Positions 11,155 to 23,985 of a stretch of 64,000 nucleotides of DNA are shown one piece after another. The notes below the pieces were generated by a model, which saw only the letters and a list, made by a program, of their open reading frames with translations, searched no databases and was not told where the DNA came from. The translations under genes and the position numbers were made by a program. The DNA is taken from assembly GCA_001632435.1 (NCBI GenBank), contig KV424041.1, forward strand, positions 34,036-98,035, read 5' to 3'. The stretch is from Calocera cornea HHB12733. Taxonomy: Eukaryota; Basidiomycota; Dacrymycetes; Dacrymycetales; Dacrymycetaceae. The number at the start of each line of letters is the position of its first letter. Position 1 is the stretch's first letter.

Positions 11155-12619
11155 ATGTCTACAGACGCTGCATTACTGGCCGAGATAGCCAAACTGAAAG
11201 GTAAAGTATCTATCAAAATGGGGAATCTATTGATTGACTCACTAACCACTTTTAGGCGCCATCAATCAGCATAAATCCGGTCAAGAGAATCCACCACCAA
11301 CGAGGGGATACCCAACAAGGGGACGATTTGCTCACCGTGGCTCTTATAGGGGCTCTTACAGGCCTCCATACGCCGCACCGCGATCTGCGCCAGCCGAGGA
11401 AAAGGAGGTGGAAATAGGAGGCGTAACGTATGTTACCGATGGAAAGAAGATGACGAGGAAAGATGGTACGCCCCGGCCCTTCTCTACCCCTGTCAAGCTA
11501 CCTCAACCAGCAACAGTATTGGATCGGCCAGCACCAAAGCCAGCAACGAGAACCACATCTTCAGGTACTTCATCAGCTATAGGATCGGACTTTGTATCAC
11601 TGGACTCCAAGGACGGCGATCTAAAGCGACCACCTGCTCCCGCAGATCTAGGTGCCAAACGGACACGCCTCAACAACCTGACGCTCATCTTGAACAATGC
11701 GCAAGCACAACGGTCAGTTTCTTCTCAGATCCTGCGAAATACACTATATCATTGGTCTAGATATCGGCGTCGTCAACCTTCGAGCACCAAGTCAGCGAGA
11801 GAAAAGAAGCAATGTCGCTTCTTCACCAGGACGGGTTTGTCTTATCTTTCCCCTCTCCTGTTCTATACCGTGCAGGACTCACATCATTCTTTTACTTTAG
11901 GTATTTGCACGCGGGGCCGCACCTGTCCGTATCAGCACGATCCTGAGAAAGTCGCCATTTGCCCCAAGTTCTTGAAAGGCGACTGTCCCAATGGCGACAA
12001 TTGCTCTTTATCCCATGAGCCGAACCCGCAACGGATGCCTTTCTGTGTGCATTTTGCAAACGCGGGTCGCTGCAAGAACGGCGACTCGTGTATATACCCA
12101 CACGTGCATCTAGGCGCCAATGCTGGTATCTGCAGAGACTTCGCCGTTCTGGGCTATTGTGAGAAGGGCGCCAACTGCGACAAGAAGCATGTTCGGGAAT
12201 GCCCTGATTTTGCGGACACTGGTGTCTGCAAGAATCGGCATTGCAAGTTACCGCATGTTATCCGTGCCAAGCATGCAGCAAAGACCAAGGATACTGGTAA
12301 TCCCGTTATCATTGATTCTGGTGATAAACCTGTGTCGGTGTCCACTGGCAAACGAAAGGCCGATGCGGACGACGACCTGGATCATGCTCATGGATCTAAG
12401 AAGGCAAAGGTTGATGATCATTCTACTTCCTTTGCTGACGAGCCAGAGTTTATGCCCTTGACCTTCGAAGAGAGTGAAGAGGAGGAAGAGCCGGTCGAAG
12501 TAGAGTCCACTCAGGAATCCGTCGACGACGACGATGATGATGATGATGATGATGATGACGACGACAACGACGCGGAAAACGATGACGAAGATGACTCGGA
12601 CATCGCGGTTAATGCCTGA
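11155..12619 (+). CDS. CCCH zinc-finger protein, ZC3H3-like
   Basis: Four exons (11155-11200, 11256-11712, 11761-11834, 11901-12619) give 431 aa. The centre has five tandem CCCH-type fingers: CRFFTRTG..CTRGRTCPYQH, then fingers starting ICPKFLKGDC, FCVHFANAGRC, ICRDFAVLGYC and ECPDFADTGVC. This tight array with the RFF lead and DPEKVAICPKFL linker resembles the ZC3H3 group, RNA-binding proteins linked to mRNA polyadenylation and export; function is inferred from that resemblance. The N-terminal half is disordered with an RG/RY-rich patch (RGRFAHRGSYRGSYR), and the C-terminus is a run of 13 aspartates (codons around 12523-12566) after a KKAK basic patch. Introns 2 and 3 are 48 and 66 bp, multiples of three; intron 3 splits finger 1, so its removal is needed for the domain. 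Confidence 0.85.
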
Positions 12620-12834
12620 TGATCTGATAACATTACAAGAATACCTCTGTATAACACAAGATGAACATGACATGCATAGTAATGCAATCGTATTGATGTG
12701 AACATCCGCACCTGAGGAGTACCACAACCTTGGCATTTTCACATCTAAATCTCGTTTGTGCTCGTACCCATGGAGACCACGTCCTGAGTATCATTCCATG
12801 CCGGCGTCCAGCCGTACTCCTCCAGATGCCTTAT

Positions 12835-14086
12835 TCAATCTCCCAGTCTCCTGCCCGACCCTGGGTACGTCCTGCCTCGTGCACCCCCTGGCATACTATG
12901 GAGCCCATAAGGCGGTGGCTGTTCTTCATCGGCCTCTTCACCCATGACAGCAGTGGTATCAGACTCGGCTGCATCACCATCCACTTCAGCCGACAGAGGA
13001 TGCCCGCCGCCTGGGAACCTACGACGATTCCTGCGAGAACGTGTCTGCGCTGGCTGAGGCACGAACTGCTCGTCTTCTTCCATTGCCTCGTCGTCTTCGG
13101 GGTCGTTGTCATCCACCCCGTATTCATTGTGCTCCTCCAGGGCATCATGGGTGGTAAACTCGTGCGGCATCATAACCGTCGGAGCAGGAGGGAGGGAAAT
13201 AGCGGGCGCAGGCTGAATGTGCGGAACCTGGCTCAATGGAGAACTGGGCATCGGAGAATCGGAGGACGCCTGGGGTGACGTCGGAGCTGCGCCAGCCCGC
13301 GCCGCAGCCGCACCACGCTGTATACTCTCGCGCTCGTTCCTGCGCCGCACGGTCATTCTGTCTTCTTCGTATGCCAGCATTGCCTAATCAAGTCAAAAAA
13401 AATCCTGTCAGCTCGTGGTGCAGGGCTGGGTGCAACAATGACTCACCTTCCTAACCGCGGCGTCTTTGGCCGCCTTCGCCGCCTTGGCGCCCTCAGCGGC
13501 ACGGGCTTCCTGGATCTCTCGAGCAGCTGACACCTCCCTTATCACTTCTGCCCCAACTCGAAGGCTCGTGAGTCTGGCAGGAGTGGGGTGAAATATGTAA
13601 ACGGGCTGCAGATCCTGAACATCGAGGCGGAAACCGAGCTGCAGTGGGGCAGTTAGCGCGTAGGCATGTGTAAGTATTCGGAAGACACGCACTTCGACAG
13701 CATACTCTAGTCCACCATTCACATCCAACAAAGTCCGCTTGATGAGCTTGTTCGTCGCCTTGAATAATTGGAACTTCGGGTTATTCGGGTCTTTCGCAAG
13801 GTTGTCGGCGAGCGTCAGGAGGGTCTACGATATCACAGCGTAACGTTCACCATACATGTTTCCCTTTCGAGACAGGTATGGTACATACGTGAAAGCACTC
13901 TCCGATCGACTTCTTGTCGTTATGCTTCATAATGCCCGGATCGATCAACCTGCGAAACTGCTGGCGCAGCTCATGGTTGTCCTCATGATAGGCAACATGT
14001 AGCGCCGCTGCTTCTTTGGCCGCTTGGGCACGAGCCTGGGCAGCGGCGACAGCCTCTTCACGAGTCAATGCGGGTGGGGTGGACAT
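12835..14086 (-). CDS. PUB-domain protein
   Basis: Four exons (14086-13889, 13824-13693, 13638-13447, 13383-12835) give 356 aa. Residues about 38-128 form a PUB (PNGase/UBA-containing) domain: a helical segment LRQQFRRLIDPGI, the motif NDKKSIGECFHTLLTLADN, NPKFQLFKATNKLIKRTLL and VELGFRLDVQDLQPVYIF. PUB domains bind the C-terminal tail of the AAA ATPase Cdc48/p97, so a role as a Cdc48 cofactor is likely. An alanine-rich helix precedes it and a long charged coiled-coil-like helix (EIQEARAAEGAKAAKAAKDA) follows; the C-terminal 170 residues are disordered, acidic then Gly/Arg-rich. No PNGase catalytic core is present. It converges on the CCCH gene with about 215 bp between stops. Confidence 0.8.
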
Positions 14087-16025
<1,939 letters not shown>

Positions 16026-16415
16026 CTTATGCGTTTGCTGTAACCGAGAACGGTACTGTGCCCCTGCCTCGCTCTGACTCCAAAAGTTTGCGATTCCTGT
16101 CACTTAATGCCCGCTTCATTCCTTTACCTACCTACTTCTGTCGGTATCATTCTGTAGTAATCATGCAATTGACCAGACACGCTCAAGCATGTCGTCCAAC
16201 TTATATTCTACTGTTCAACCGGTGATCCCCCGATCAAGCAGGTTCGGAAATGTGTCTTCTTAGTTCTCCGAGAGGAGGAGGCATCTGCTCTTACTAAGTA
16301 TCGGTTTCTGTGAGCATCATCATCATTCAGGAGGACAACCGGACCAGTGGAAGCTGCTTCCGCCTACAACACGTCCTCGACGCGTCCCTCGCACCGAGGC
16401 TGGTTCACGACCAAA
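16026..16415. other. Short intergenic region
   Basis: Terminator side of the protease and promoter of MZT1. No gene seen. Confidence 0.5.
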
Positions 16416-16734
16416 ATGAGCTCTCGCGAGACGGATCGGGTGGCATCGGCACAGCAGACACTAGACAGTAAGCCCGTTACCATAACTGGGGATGGTGGTG
16501 GCTGATGCAGCAATACAGTTCTGCACGATATCTCCCAGCTGCTCAACACCGGACTGGATAGGGAAACACTCGCGACGTGTGTGGAGATGATAGAGAGGGG
16601 CACGAATCCCGAGGCTCTGGCTGTGAGTATAATCTGCGCTCCTTTGGCAGCAAGGATATTGACATGGTGCTCAGGCTGTTGTACAAGAGATGCGGAAGGA
16701 GAAGGCAGGCTTGAGCGCGAGGGATTCCAACTGA
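16416..16734 (+). CDS. MZT1: Mitotic-spindle organizing protein 1 (MOZART1)
   Basis: Three short exons (16416-16467, 16519-16622, 16675-16734) join in frame to only 71 aa, so the gene is easily missed. The protein reads as a complete MOZART1: [20 protein letters not shown] followed by an [13 protein letters not shown] stretch and an [11 protein letters not shown] helix, matching the signature helical hairpin of the family. MZT1 binds the N-termini of gamma-tubulin complex proteins and is needed to activate gamma-TuRC at spindle poles. The terminal exon supplies only 19 residues plus stop. It lies about 5 kb from alpha-tubulin, which is probably coincidental. Confidence 0.93.
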
Positions 16735-16866
16735 GGGAGAAGTTATGGACGCTTGCCAGATGAACGAACTGGACATCCGTCAAGGTCGATCTGTGTGTCA
16801 GTATGAGGCGGAATACGCCGTTGGATGAAATCGCGATACATCCTATGTATTAACATGATCAAGTCA

Positions 16867-18438
16867 TCATAATTCATCATTATCCTCAACATCGCTCTCA
16901 TCCCCGAGCTCTGGTGCCTTGCTCCAATCCACCTCCGGCAGATCCACAACCTCCGCAACCACCTCTTCGTGCTCCGCATCTTTGAACTTCTTGCTCACCA
17001 TCCACCCCGGCACGGCCTTGGGAGGGAGTGCCTCCTCGCCCTCCTTGTCTGGACCGGCCCTCCTCTCCTTCCGCCCCACACCCCGCTTGGGCTTGTTCTT
17101 TTGCTCTTTCTCGTCCGCCAGGTCCAGCGTCGCATACAAGTTCTTCAATCGCTGGGAACGCCAGGGCAAACCCCGGACACGGAACGACTTCTGCGGGGAT
17201 GCGTCGCCGTCTTCATTATCGTCGACGTCGTCTTCAGGGTACGAGTCCGAGGACTCGCTGCTCATCATCGCCAGCTCGAGAGCACCATCGAACGCCTTGT
17301 CCTGCAGCGTGGGGACCAGCGCGCGTGCAGCGACCCGGTGCGCGAGCTTGGCCTTCTTCCTGTTCGCGCGTCGCGCACGCTTGCTCTTCTTCTCCAACCG
17401 CTGTTCCTCCGTCTCTGGTGCCAAGCCCGCCTGCGCACGCGCCTTCTGCCGGAATGTCACAAACGCCTGATCGAAAGCGCGATCCACGACAGCATACGCA
17501 AAGTCCTGCTCCGCCACGAGCGGATAGAGCGAGCGCGACGCCTGCAGATCGGCGATGAACAGCGCTTTCATGCGTCCGTTATGCGGCGACTGCTTCGGCG
17601 TCTTGTCCCACACCCACTTGATAGGCATACCAGGCACGTATGGCTCGTCCTCCACGTGAGACGCGGGGAGCACCTTGTCCGAGGCGATGCCCATGACGCG
17701 GAGGAGGTGCACTCGCGTCGCCGTCTGGATCGTGGTCGGGCGCGAGTCCTTCTTGCGCCGCCCGTTCAGCTTGCGCCATTGCTCGATGTGGAACTCAGTC
17801 AGGCCTGCAGTGACGGGGTCCATGGATGCCAGGAGGATCCGGTCGGGAGCTGGGCCGGGGTCGCGTGTCCGCTTGCCGAGGAGGGAAGAGCGCATGTCGG
17901 GCGGGGGAGCGGGGAAGAGGGCTGGTGGATAGACCGAGCCTTGCGGCAGGGGTTGGATCGGTCGAGGTACCGTCGCCGTAGAAACAGGTACGGAGGGCCT
18001 TGCAGGCGTCACAGTCTGGGAACCTGGCACTGCAGGCGACGATGTCGTAGACACGGTCGAAGGACCTGGCACGTTGTTCGCCTCCTTCCCAGTGACCATC
18101 CTCTTCAGCGCGTCGATCTGCTGCTGCATACTCGTGAAGCGGATGTCCATCTCCGCGATCCGCGCTTTATACCGCGCCTCGACGTTCGCCTCCCATTCTG
18201 ACCTGCGCTTGCGCTCTGCTTCTTGAGCATCGCGGTTTGATTGGATCGAGCGAAGGAGGTCGGCGAGAAACTGCGCTTCGGGAGAGGCGAGTGCCGAGTT
18301 GACGCTGTGGTGATATCAGTAGATGTACATCTGGGGGGGCGGAATGAGTGCTTACGGGTCGTCCTGAAGACCTGTTCCACTCGCTGCCTCCGTCGAGGCA
18401 ACATTCGCGACCGATGTGTTCCAGTTTGTGAGGGACAT
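16867..18438 (-). CDS. Uncharacterised nuclear-type basic/acidic protein
   Basis: Two exons (18438-18356 and 18304-16867, 51-bp intron) give 506 aa. No domain recognised. The N-terminal 100 residues form a charged helix (FLADLLRSIQSNRDAQEAER) likely to be a coiled coil, followed by a Pro/Thr/Ser-rich linker. A conserved-looking globular part spans about residues 190-330 (ASMDPVTAGLTEFHIEQWRK, then MPIKWVWDKTPKQSPHNGRM and VDRAFDQAFVTFRQKAR). Beyond it come strongly basic patches (EKKSKRARRANRKKAKLAHR) that look like nuclear localisation signals, and an acidic C-terminus. The length, intact frame and canonical intron support a real gene. It shares a 195-bp bidirectional promoter with BCD1. Confidence 0.75.
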
Positions 18439-18633
18439 GACTGACGGGCGCCAATGTCGCTGGTAATGCAATGGCGTTGAGCTGTGGCAACTCACAGAGT
18501 GCACGGGGAGGGAAACGTCCGGGCAATGTGATAAGCAGGGCGAGCGGAGGCAATTCTTTTCGTCATAACGCGCTAACCTTTAAGGGTCTTCTGGGCGCTT
18601 GGCCACAGTTTGCTTGCATTCACACACCCTACG

Positions 18634-19935
18634 ATGACCGACATCTTCGAGCCTGTGGCCTCTTCGTCCTCCACTCCGCTGTGCTCAGTATGCCATTCCA
18701 AACCAGCAATATACACCTGCCCGCGCTGTCAATCCCGCACCTGCAGCGCGCACTGCTCGAAGGCCCACAAGGTCGCCCTGGCCTGCTCGGGGGAGCGGAA
18801 CAAGGTCGCGTTCGTCAAGCCAGCGCAGTACGGCTATGGAGCACTGGTCAATGACTTGGTGTACCTCAGTGAGGTTGGGGACCATGTGAAAGAGTGGAGG
18901 AAGGATATGCCGAAGCGAGGGTTCGGACAACGAGGGCGTGGTCGAGGGAGGGGTAGGGGTAGGGGCAGGGGTAGGGGTGCAGCGCTGACGCGCATGGGCG
19001 CGGTCAGGGAAGGAGTCGGAAGAGCAAGGGAGAAAGTCGAGCAGGAATTGGAGAAGATTGACGCCACTGTTGTCTGGATGCCTGAGGGGATGGAGAAGCG
19101 GGCGAAGAACTCCACCCGATGGGACGCGAGGGACAAGTACCTCCATTTGACGATCGAGTGTCGCTTCCGCTCCCGCGAAGCAGGGATCAAGCCTGTTACG
19201 GTGCTCTCGCATGATATCTCGATCCAAAACACACTATCCGCCCTGTTCGACCGGCTCAAACAGCAGAAGAAGACCCCGCTCCCGCCCTGGGCAGTCGACG
19301 CGCTCTCATCGCCCGACTCGCTCTTCCTCCTCCCGTCCTACCCCCCGCGCGGGCATTTCCTGCTCGACAAGACGAAGCCCTTGGAGGAGCTTCTGAAGGG
19401 GAAGACGTGGGTCGAGTGGCCGATCATCGAGGTCTGGGAGAAGGCCACGTTCAAGGGTCAGATCTGGCAGGGGGGAGTGCGTAGAGCTGCTGAGGGTGGG
19501 GAAGGGGCACCGCCGGCGAAGAAAAGGAAGGTCGAGGCTGATGGGGAGGTGCTCAAAGGGCTTGTTGGGGGCTACGACAGCGACGAGGAGGAGGATGAAA
19601 AAGAGGACGGAGAGCTTCAGGTGTCATTCGCTGCGAAACGGCCTTTGGTGCTGTATCCGGATGACGACGATGATGCTGAGCTTATCGACATCGTCACACA
19701 GCGAGATGACGACCAAGAAGGCGAAGAGGGGGAAGAGGGCGAGGAAGAAGAGGAAGAGGAAGATGGAGCCGAAGTTGAAATCTCTCCAGAGGAGCTCGAG
19801 CGGATGCGTCAGGAGCTCGCGCAGAGCATCGCTGAAGCTGCTAAGCAAGACGACCTAGAGGACGATGACGACGATGACGACACGGCTACTCTGCAGCACC
19901 TTGATCAACTGGTCCAGAAGACTCATGGAGTATGA
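18634..19935 (+). CDS. BCD1: Box C/D snoRNP assembly protein with HIT zinc finger
   Basis: Single exon, 433 aa. Residues about 18-55 are a HIT-type zinc finger: LCSVCHSKPAIYTCPRCQSR, then TCSAHCSKAHKVALACSGER, with the eight metal ligands in order. The NKVAFVKPAQYGYGALVNDL block that follows, and the later LHLTIECRFR and WPIIEVWEK parts, fit BCD1/ZNHIT6, a nuclear factor needed for box C/D snoRNA stability and snoRNP biogenesis. An RG-repeat (about residues 104-122) comes from a GGTAGG-like DNA repeat at 18935-18980. The C-terminal third is acidic with runs of Glu and Asp. ATG 18634 is preferred to upstream in-frame codons because it starts just before the finger. Confidence 0.88.
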   Translation: MTDIFEPVASSSSTPLCSVCHSKPAIYTCPRCQSRTCSAHCSKAHKVALACSGERNKVAFVKPAQYGYGALVNDLVYLSEVGDHVKEWRKDMPKRGFGQRGRGRGRGRGRGRGRGAALTRMGAVREGVGRAREKVEQELEKIDATVVWMPEGMEKRAKNSTRWDARDKYLHLTIECRFRSREAGIKPVTVLSHDISIQNTLSALFDRLKQQKKTPLPPWAVDALSSPDSLFLLPSYPPRGHFLLDKTKPLEELLKGKTWVEWPIIEVWEKATFKGQIWQGGVRRAAEGGEGAPPAKKRKVEADGEVLKGLVGGYDSDEEEDEKEDGELQVSFAAKRPLVLYPDDDDDAELIDIVTQRDDDQEGEEGEEGEEEEEEEDGAEVEISPEELERMRQELAQSIAEAAKQDDLEDDDDDDDTATLQHLDQLVQKTHGV

Positions 19936-20146
19936 CAGATAGAGATCTTGTATACCCTCGCTCTCAACAGACGATTACGGCTTGGTAGGTCTCCTTGCAA
20001 TTCATATAACACGTTTTCAGTAGTGGTGCACACAAATAGTTGTTCTTCCACCCCACAGCGTCAAAGAGTCATTGTGGCTCGGTCCAGGCTTCATGTACAC
20101 CTCTATGAATAAATATGTGTAAAAGTACAGGGTATTATGTAGGGAA

Positions 20147-21689
20147 TCAGAAAGAGAAGACGACTTGCTGCGAAAGATGCCAGCCGAGCGTGGCCACAGC
20201 GTCGCATAGCATACGTCGTATAGTCGGTACACGCCACGCCTTCGACTTCTGCAAAAGGACGTTAGCACGGCCTCAAAGCTGAAAACGCTCGCGCGCGTAC
20301 AGTTACTGGTCCAACAGTTACAGTGTTCCCTTGCTGCCGGAGCACCATGTCCACCTCCTTCATCCTCGTGTCGTGCTCGATCGCCGATGGGTCCTCACAG
20401 CCTGCAGTGCACCTCGGCAGAGGGTCATAGTACCCTTCTTCGTCCAGCGCCTCATCCATATCAGGCTCGATCGGCTTCTGCACATCTATCTGCCTCGCCT
20501 CCCCGGCTTCTGGAGGGTGAGCGAAGGAAACATAGCGGTGCTTGTCGAGCAGTGGTAAGCAGGACGCGATGGGGTACCAGGTGTACTCCTCGGGGTCGAG
20601 GAGGAAGGAAGGTGAATAGTCACCCTTGTAACGCATCTTTTGACAGGTGTGAATGTAATACCCTGCCACGAAGGTCAGTCTCATTCTTCGCATATAAAAG
20701 GAGATGACCTACCCATATACAGGTACTTCAGTCCCTCCAGCCCTGCCTCATGCATCTCCCTCGCGAGCATGGCCTCCCTGAGCGCGCTGATCTTGCCCAT
20801 CCCCCACTGTTCGAACCTCGAAGAATACATGAAGTATACGCTGCTGACGCAGCTGGGCAGAATATCGATCACCCCGAGGGCGATGAGCTCCCCGTCGAAA
20901 ATATACTTCTGGTGATAGGAGCCGTACTGTTGGGGCAGACCAGAAGGCGGGGAGCGAGGATAAGGGATGGGTTCCGGCTATCGCATCCCTCAGAATACAT
21001 CGCCGGAGCCGGTGGAGGAAACTCACTATTAGCGGACTATGGCAAAGAAACCGCTTGAACCCGGCCGAGGACTTCTCCTCGTCTTTATGCACGTGCTCCT
21101 GGTAGTCCTGATACAGCGCAAACTTGTCCTCGCTAAACGAAGCCAGCTCGAGCACGACCTTTCTTCCCTCCCCGTCAGCCGAGCGCATATATGCGGCTAA
21201 GCGCCCACGCACCTCGAATTTGTGGGCCGGAGTCGTATCCTGCTCCATATATGCAGCCTCGGACGCGTGCACCGCCGCCTTCAGGTCAAACGGCGTGTTA
21301 TCCCTCCCCTTATGCTTCTTCTTCTTCCCCGCGTCCATATCCACATCCACCTCCTTGCCCTTGCCCTTCTCCCCCTCCAGCACAAACCGGTTCCACGCCT
21401 TGAGCGCCTGCTTCTGGCTCTTGCTCTTCTTCAGCAGCGGCGCCTCGAGCCGAATCGTATACTGCGGGCAGCACGTGCGGCCCATGTCGGGCTTGTACGC
21501 ATACGCACCCGAGCGCCGCCACCCGCGGTCGAGCATCTGCTGGTAGGCGGCGCAGGACAGCTGGCGCGGGTGGATGCCGTAGGAGATGGAGGTGGGGAGG
21601 GCGGAGCGCTCGCCCGGCGGGGAACAGTAGCCGCAGGGGTGCTGGGAGAGCCCCGCGGTCGGGGAGAGGAGGGAGAGGGGCGCGGACAT
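20147..21689 (-). CDS. ATE1: Arginyl-tRNA--protein transferase
   Basis: Four exons (21689-21027, 20977-20713, 20662-20307, 20248-20147) give 461 aa. ATE1 transfers Arg from Arg-tRNA to acidic N-termini, marking proteins for the N-degron pathway. The N-terminal domain carries the conserved cysteines (HPCGYCSPPGE and GRTCCPQYTIRL) reported to bind an iron-sulfur cluster, and SYGIHPRQLSCAAYQQMLDR. The C-terminal GNAT-like half has KRFLCHSPLI, QQYGSYHQKYIFDGELIALG, IDILPSCVSSVYFMY and YYIHTCQKMRYKGDYSPS, all hallmark blocks. The second intron's acceptor was placed so that PEPIPYPRSPPSGLPQQYGS is included, which matches the family spacing. The last exon encodes a short basic tail. Confidence 0.93.
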
Positions 21690-22119
21690 CGATGGTCGGG
21701 GGTTGGAGAGGGCACACGAGCACAGTCAGGCAGGGCACGATAACGCGTCTCCCCTCGTCAGGGACAACGTAATGCGGGGAGGCGGTTGCACAGAGGTTCC
21801 GCGAGCATCGTGCCCGCCACACGCCGCCAGCACACCGGCCCAAAGCGGCTACAGGTGATAAGAATAAGGCAATGATCCACATTACAGAGTACATATGCAG
21901 GTATGAAGATGCTACAACTACATACAGACGGTGACAGCGTGGTATGGCAGAGCAAGCGGGCGGGACAATAGTAGGCGGCCGATGCGGGGGGGATCGTGGT
22001 TGGATCTTGGATCATGGATCATGGTTGCGGCGTCGTGAGGTGGTGCAAGATGGTGAGCAAATAACAAACATAGGGGATGAAAGCGCGAACATGTAAAAAG
22101 TGGAAGAAAAGTGAAGTTC
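21690..22119. other. Intergenic region
   Basis: Promoter side of ATE1 and 3' flank of the PROPPIN gene. Contains a short GGATCATGGATCATGG tandem near 22010. No gene recognised. Confidence 0.45.
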
Positions 22120-23466
22120 TCAGCCCCAGCCGTCCCACCGGCCGTACCTTCTGAACTCCTCCAAGCTCAACTGCCGGCTCACCGACTCACCTTCCCGCTC
22201 CTTCCCCTTCTCGCTCTCCTTCGGCCTGTCGGGCAAGCTGAGCCGGTACCACCCTCCCGCCCAGGTGAGAGCGACCAGCTTGTGCTCGACCTCGCCCTCG
22301 CGCGGCCGGCCGCGCTCGTCCACCGCTTGCTCCTCCACCCACGCGCAGACGCAGCGGATCTCGGGCTCGTCCGGTAGGACAAAGGTGCCTAGATCGGTGT
22401 GCGTTGCGGGCTGGGGGAGGCGAAATGTCGCGTAAGACCACTCGGACTGGAAGTACTTCGGCAAGGGTAGCACAGCGCTCAAGGGGGCGAGCGCAGAGCG
22501 CTGATTGATGCTCGTTCCGGGTCCATCGAGGCCAAGGGAGAAGACGTGGATCGTCCCCTTATCCGACCAGACGGCGAGTTCCCGCTCGTCCTTCCGGAAC
22601 GCGGTTCCATAAATCTCCGCCTTGTCGGCTCCTCGCCGCAGCTCGCGCACGACCGTGCCTGTGAGCGCGTCCCACACGCGCACAAGCGTGCCTTTCTCGC
22701 TGCTAGTAGCCAGGAGCGTTCCAGACGGTGGGCAGGAGAGCGAGGTCAGCCGCCCCGTGTGCGCAGCGATGATCGTCACCGGATTCCGGGGTGTCGGGAG
22801 TGTTCGTTTCGGTGGTTTGCTGAGCGAGTGCCGCCGTACTGGCTTGCCGGATTCCTTCGCTGGCCCCGGACAGGGCGAAAGATGCAGCAGATGCACGTGC
22901 CCATCCTGCTTCCCCGGGAAGGCGAGCAGCGTCGCCCTCTGCGCGCTCGCGAATGCCAGCAGCCCGCGCTCGTTATCGCACGTCTCCCACTCCCCCAGCC
23001 TGCTTACGAGCGCGATCTCTCCGCCAATCTCAAACACGCACACGCGCCTCCTCAGCGCCACGGCGAGCATGCCCCGCCGGCAAGCGAGCCCGCGCACGAT
23101 CTCGCGGAACTCGAGCTCGGCGACGTCCACCCCCTGGGCAGCGTTGTGCAAGATGACCTTGTTCGGCGGGTACAGCGGGTTGAGCCCTCCTCCGACAAGG
23201 AACAGCAGGTTCGTGCTGTGCAGGGGGACGACGTGTGCGAGCGTGCCATTCGGGATATCTGCACAGTCACCTCAGCCTGCCGCCACCCACTAACATCAGG
23301 ACAATGAAGGCTCACCCCGGTGTGTGATAAGCCTGAGTGGGTTGGCGAGATATACGGCGTACCCCTGGGGTGTGATCGTGGTGAAGACATGGCTGTCCTG
23401 GTCAAAGCGCGCGTTGACGATGACGGTCTGGAGGGTCGGGGTGATCGTGTGCCGTGCGAGGTGCAT
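22120..23466 (-). CDS. PROPPIN autophagy protein, HSV2/WIPI-like
   Basis: Two exons (23466-23316, 23258-22120) give 429 aa. A seven-bladed beta-propeller that binds PI3P: WD-type strands run through the protein (LTSLSCPPSGTLLATSSEKG, LVRVWDALTGTVV), and the phosphoinositide site appears as LRRGADKAEIYGTAF near residue 252. The usual motif is FRRG; here Phe is Leu, as in the WIPI3/4 and Hsv2 branch. The loop with basic residues after blade 5 and the NKVILHNAAQGVDVAELEF block also fit. Role is expected in micronucleophagy or general autophagy at endosomes/vacuole. The C-terminal EFRRYGRWDGWG tail is species-specific. No earlier in-frame ATG was found close upstream, so the start is reasonably firm. 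Confidence 0.85.
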
Positions 23467-23985
23467 CCTCTGGTGCTCCGGGGTGGAGCGGCCAGCGGGC
23501 TACTAGCTGGGCTGCGCGTGTGAGGGTATCCTCTGGGGTGGATGCTACTAGCTGCGGCCGGAGTATCTTCTGCGAGTGGTAGGAAGAGAAGCAGGTGTGG
23601 GTGGTGACGCGTACAGGACGCAATGACTGGAGGGTACGAGGCCCGGTCGAGGAGGGCACAGGCTGGGGATGGGATAGGGTGCTGCTGCTGCAATGAACCG
23701 GCCACGCCCCTGTCGCTACCCGCCCCTGACCCGAGCGCTTCCTCCACGCGTCGGAGCCGCTCTTCCGACACCTTCCCGACCACCCGCCGATGTCCTGGAG
23801 ATGGGATAGTGCAACAATTAACTTATTCTATACAAAGGTAGATATATGCGGCAACACAGCAGGCGTCCATCCTCCCAAAACAAAATGGACCTGGGCCGCT
23901 CCGACTAGTGCGGATGACAGGTCATGCATGCGCGTCAAAGCCGCAAGCCAAGGGCCTATGGCCATCGTTTGGGAACAGCAGCATC
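23467..23985. other. Intergenic region between two minus-strand genes
   Basis: 5' flank of the PROPPIN gene and 3' flank of the peptidase. The minus strand is open for long stretches, but without ATG or recognisable domain; probably untranslated leader sequence. Confidence 0.4.

Noticed and set aside
12519..12567. GAC/GAT microsatellite
   Set aside because: Explained as the poly-Asp tail of the CCCH protein, common in nuclear proteins.
16969..18201. 410-codon plus-strand frame
   Set aside because: Shadow of the 506-aa minus-strand gene, Arg/Leu-rich text with no domain.
18935..18985. GGTAGG-type tandem repeat
   Set aside because: Encodes the RG tract of BCD1; not a separate element.
23052..23783. 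Minus-strand frame of 243 codons
   Set aside because: Out of frame with the PROPPIN exons that it overlaps and begins without ATG; reads as leader plus shadow.
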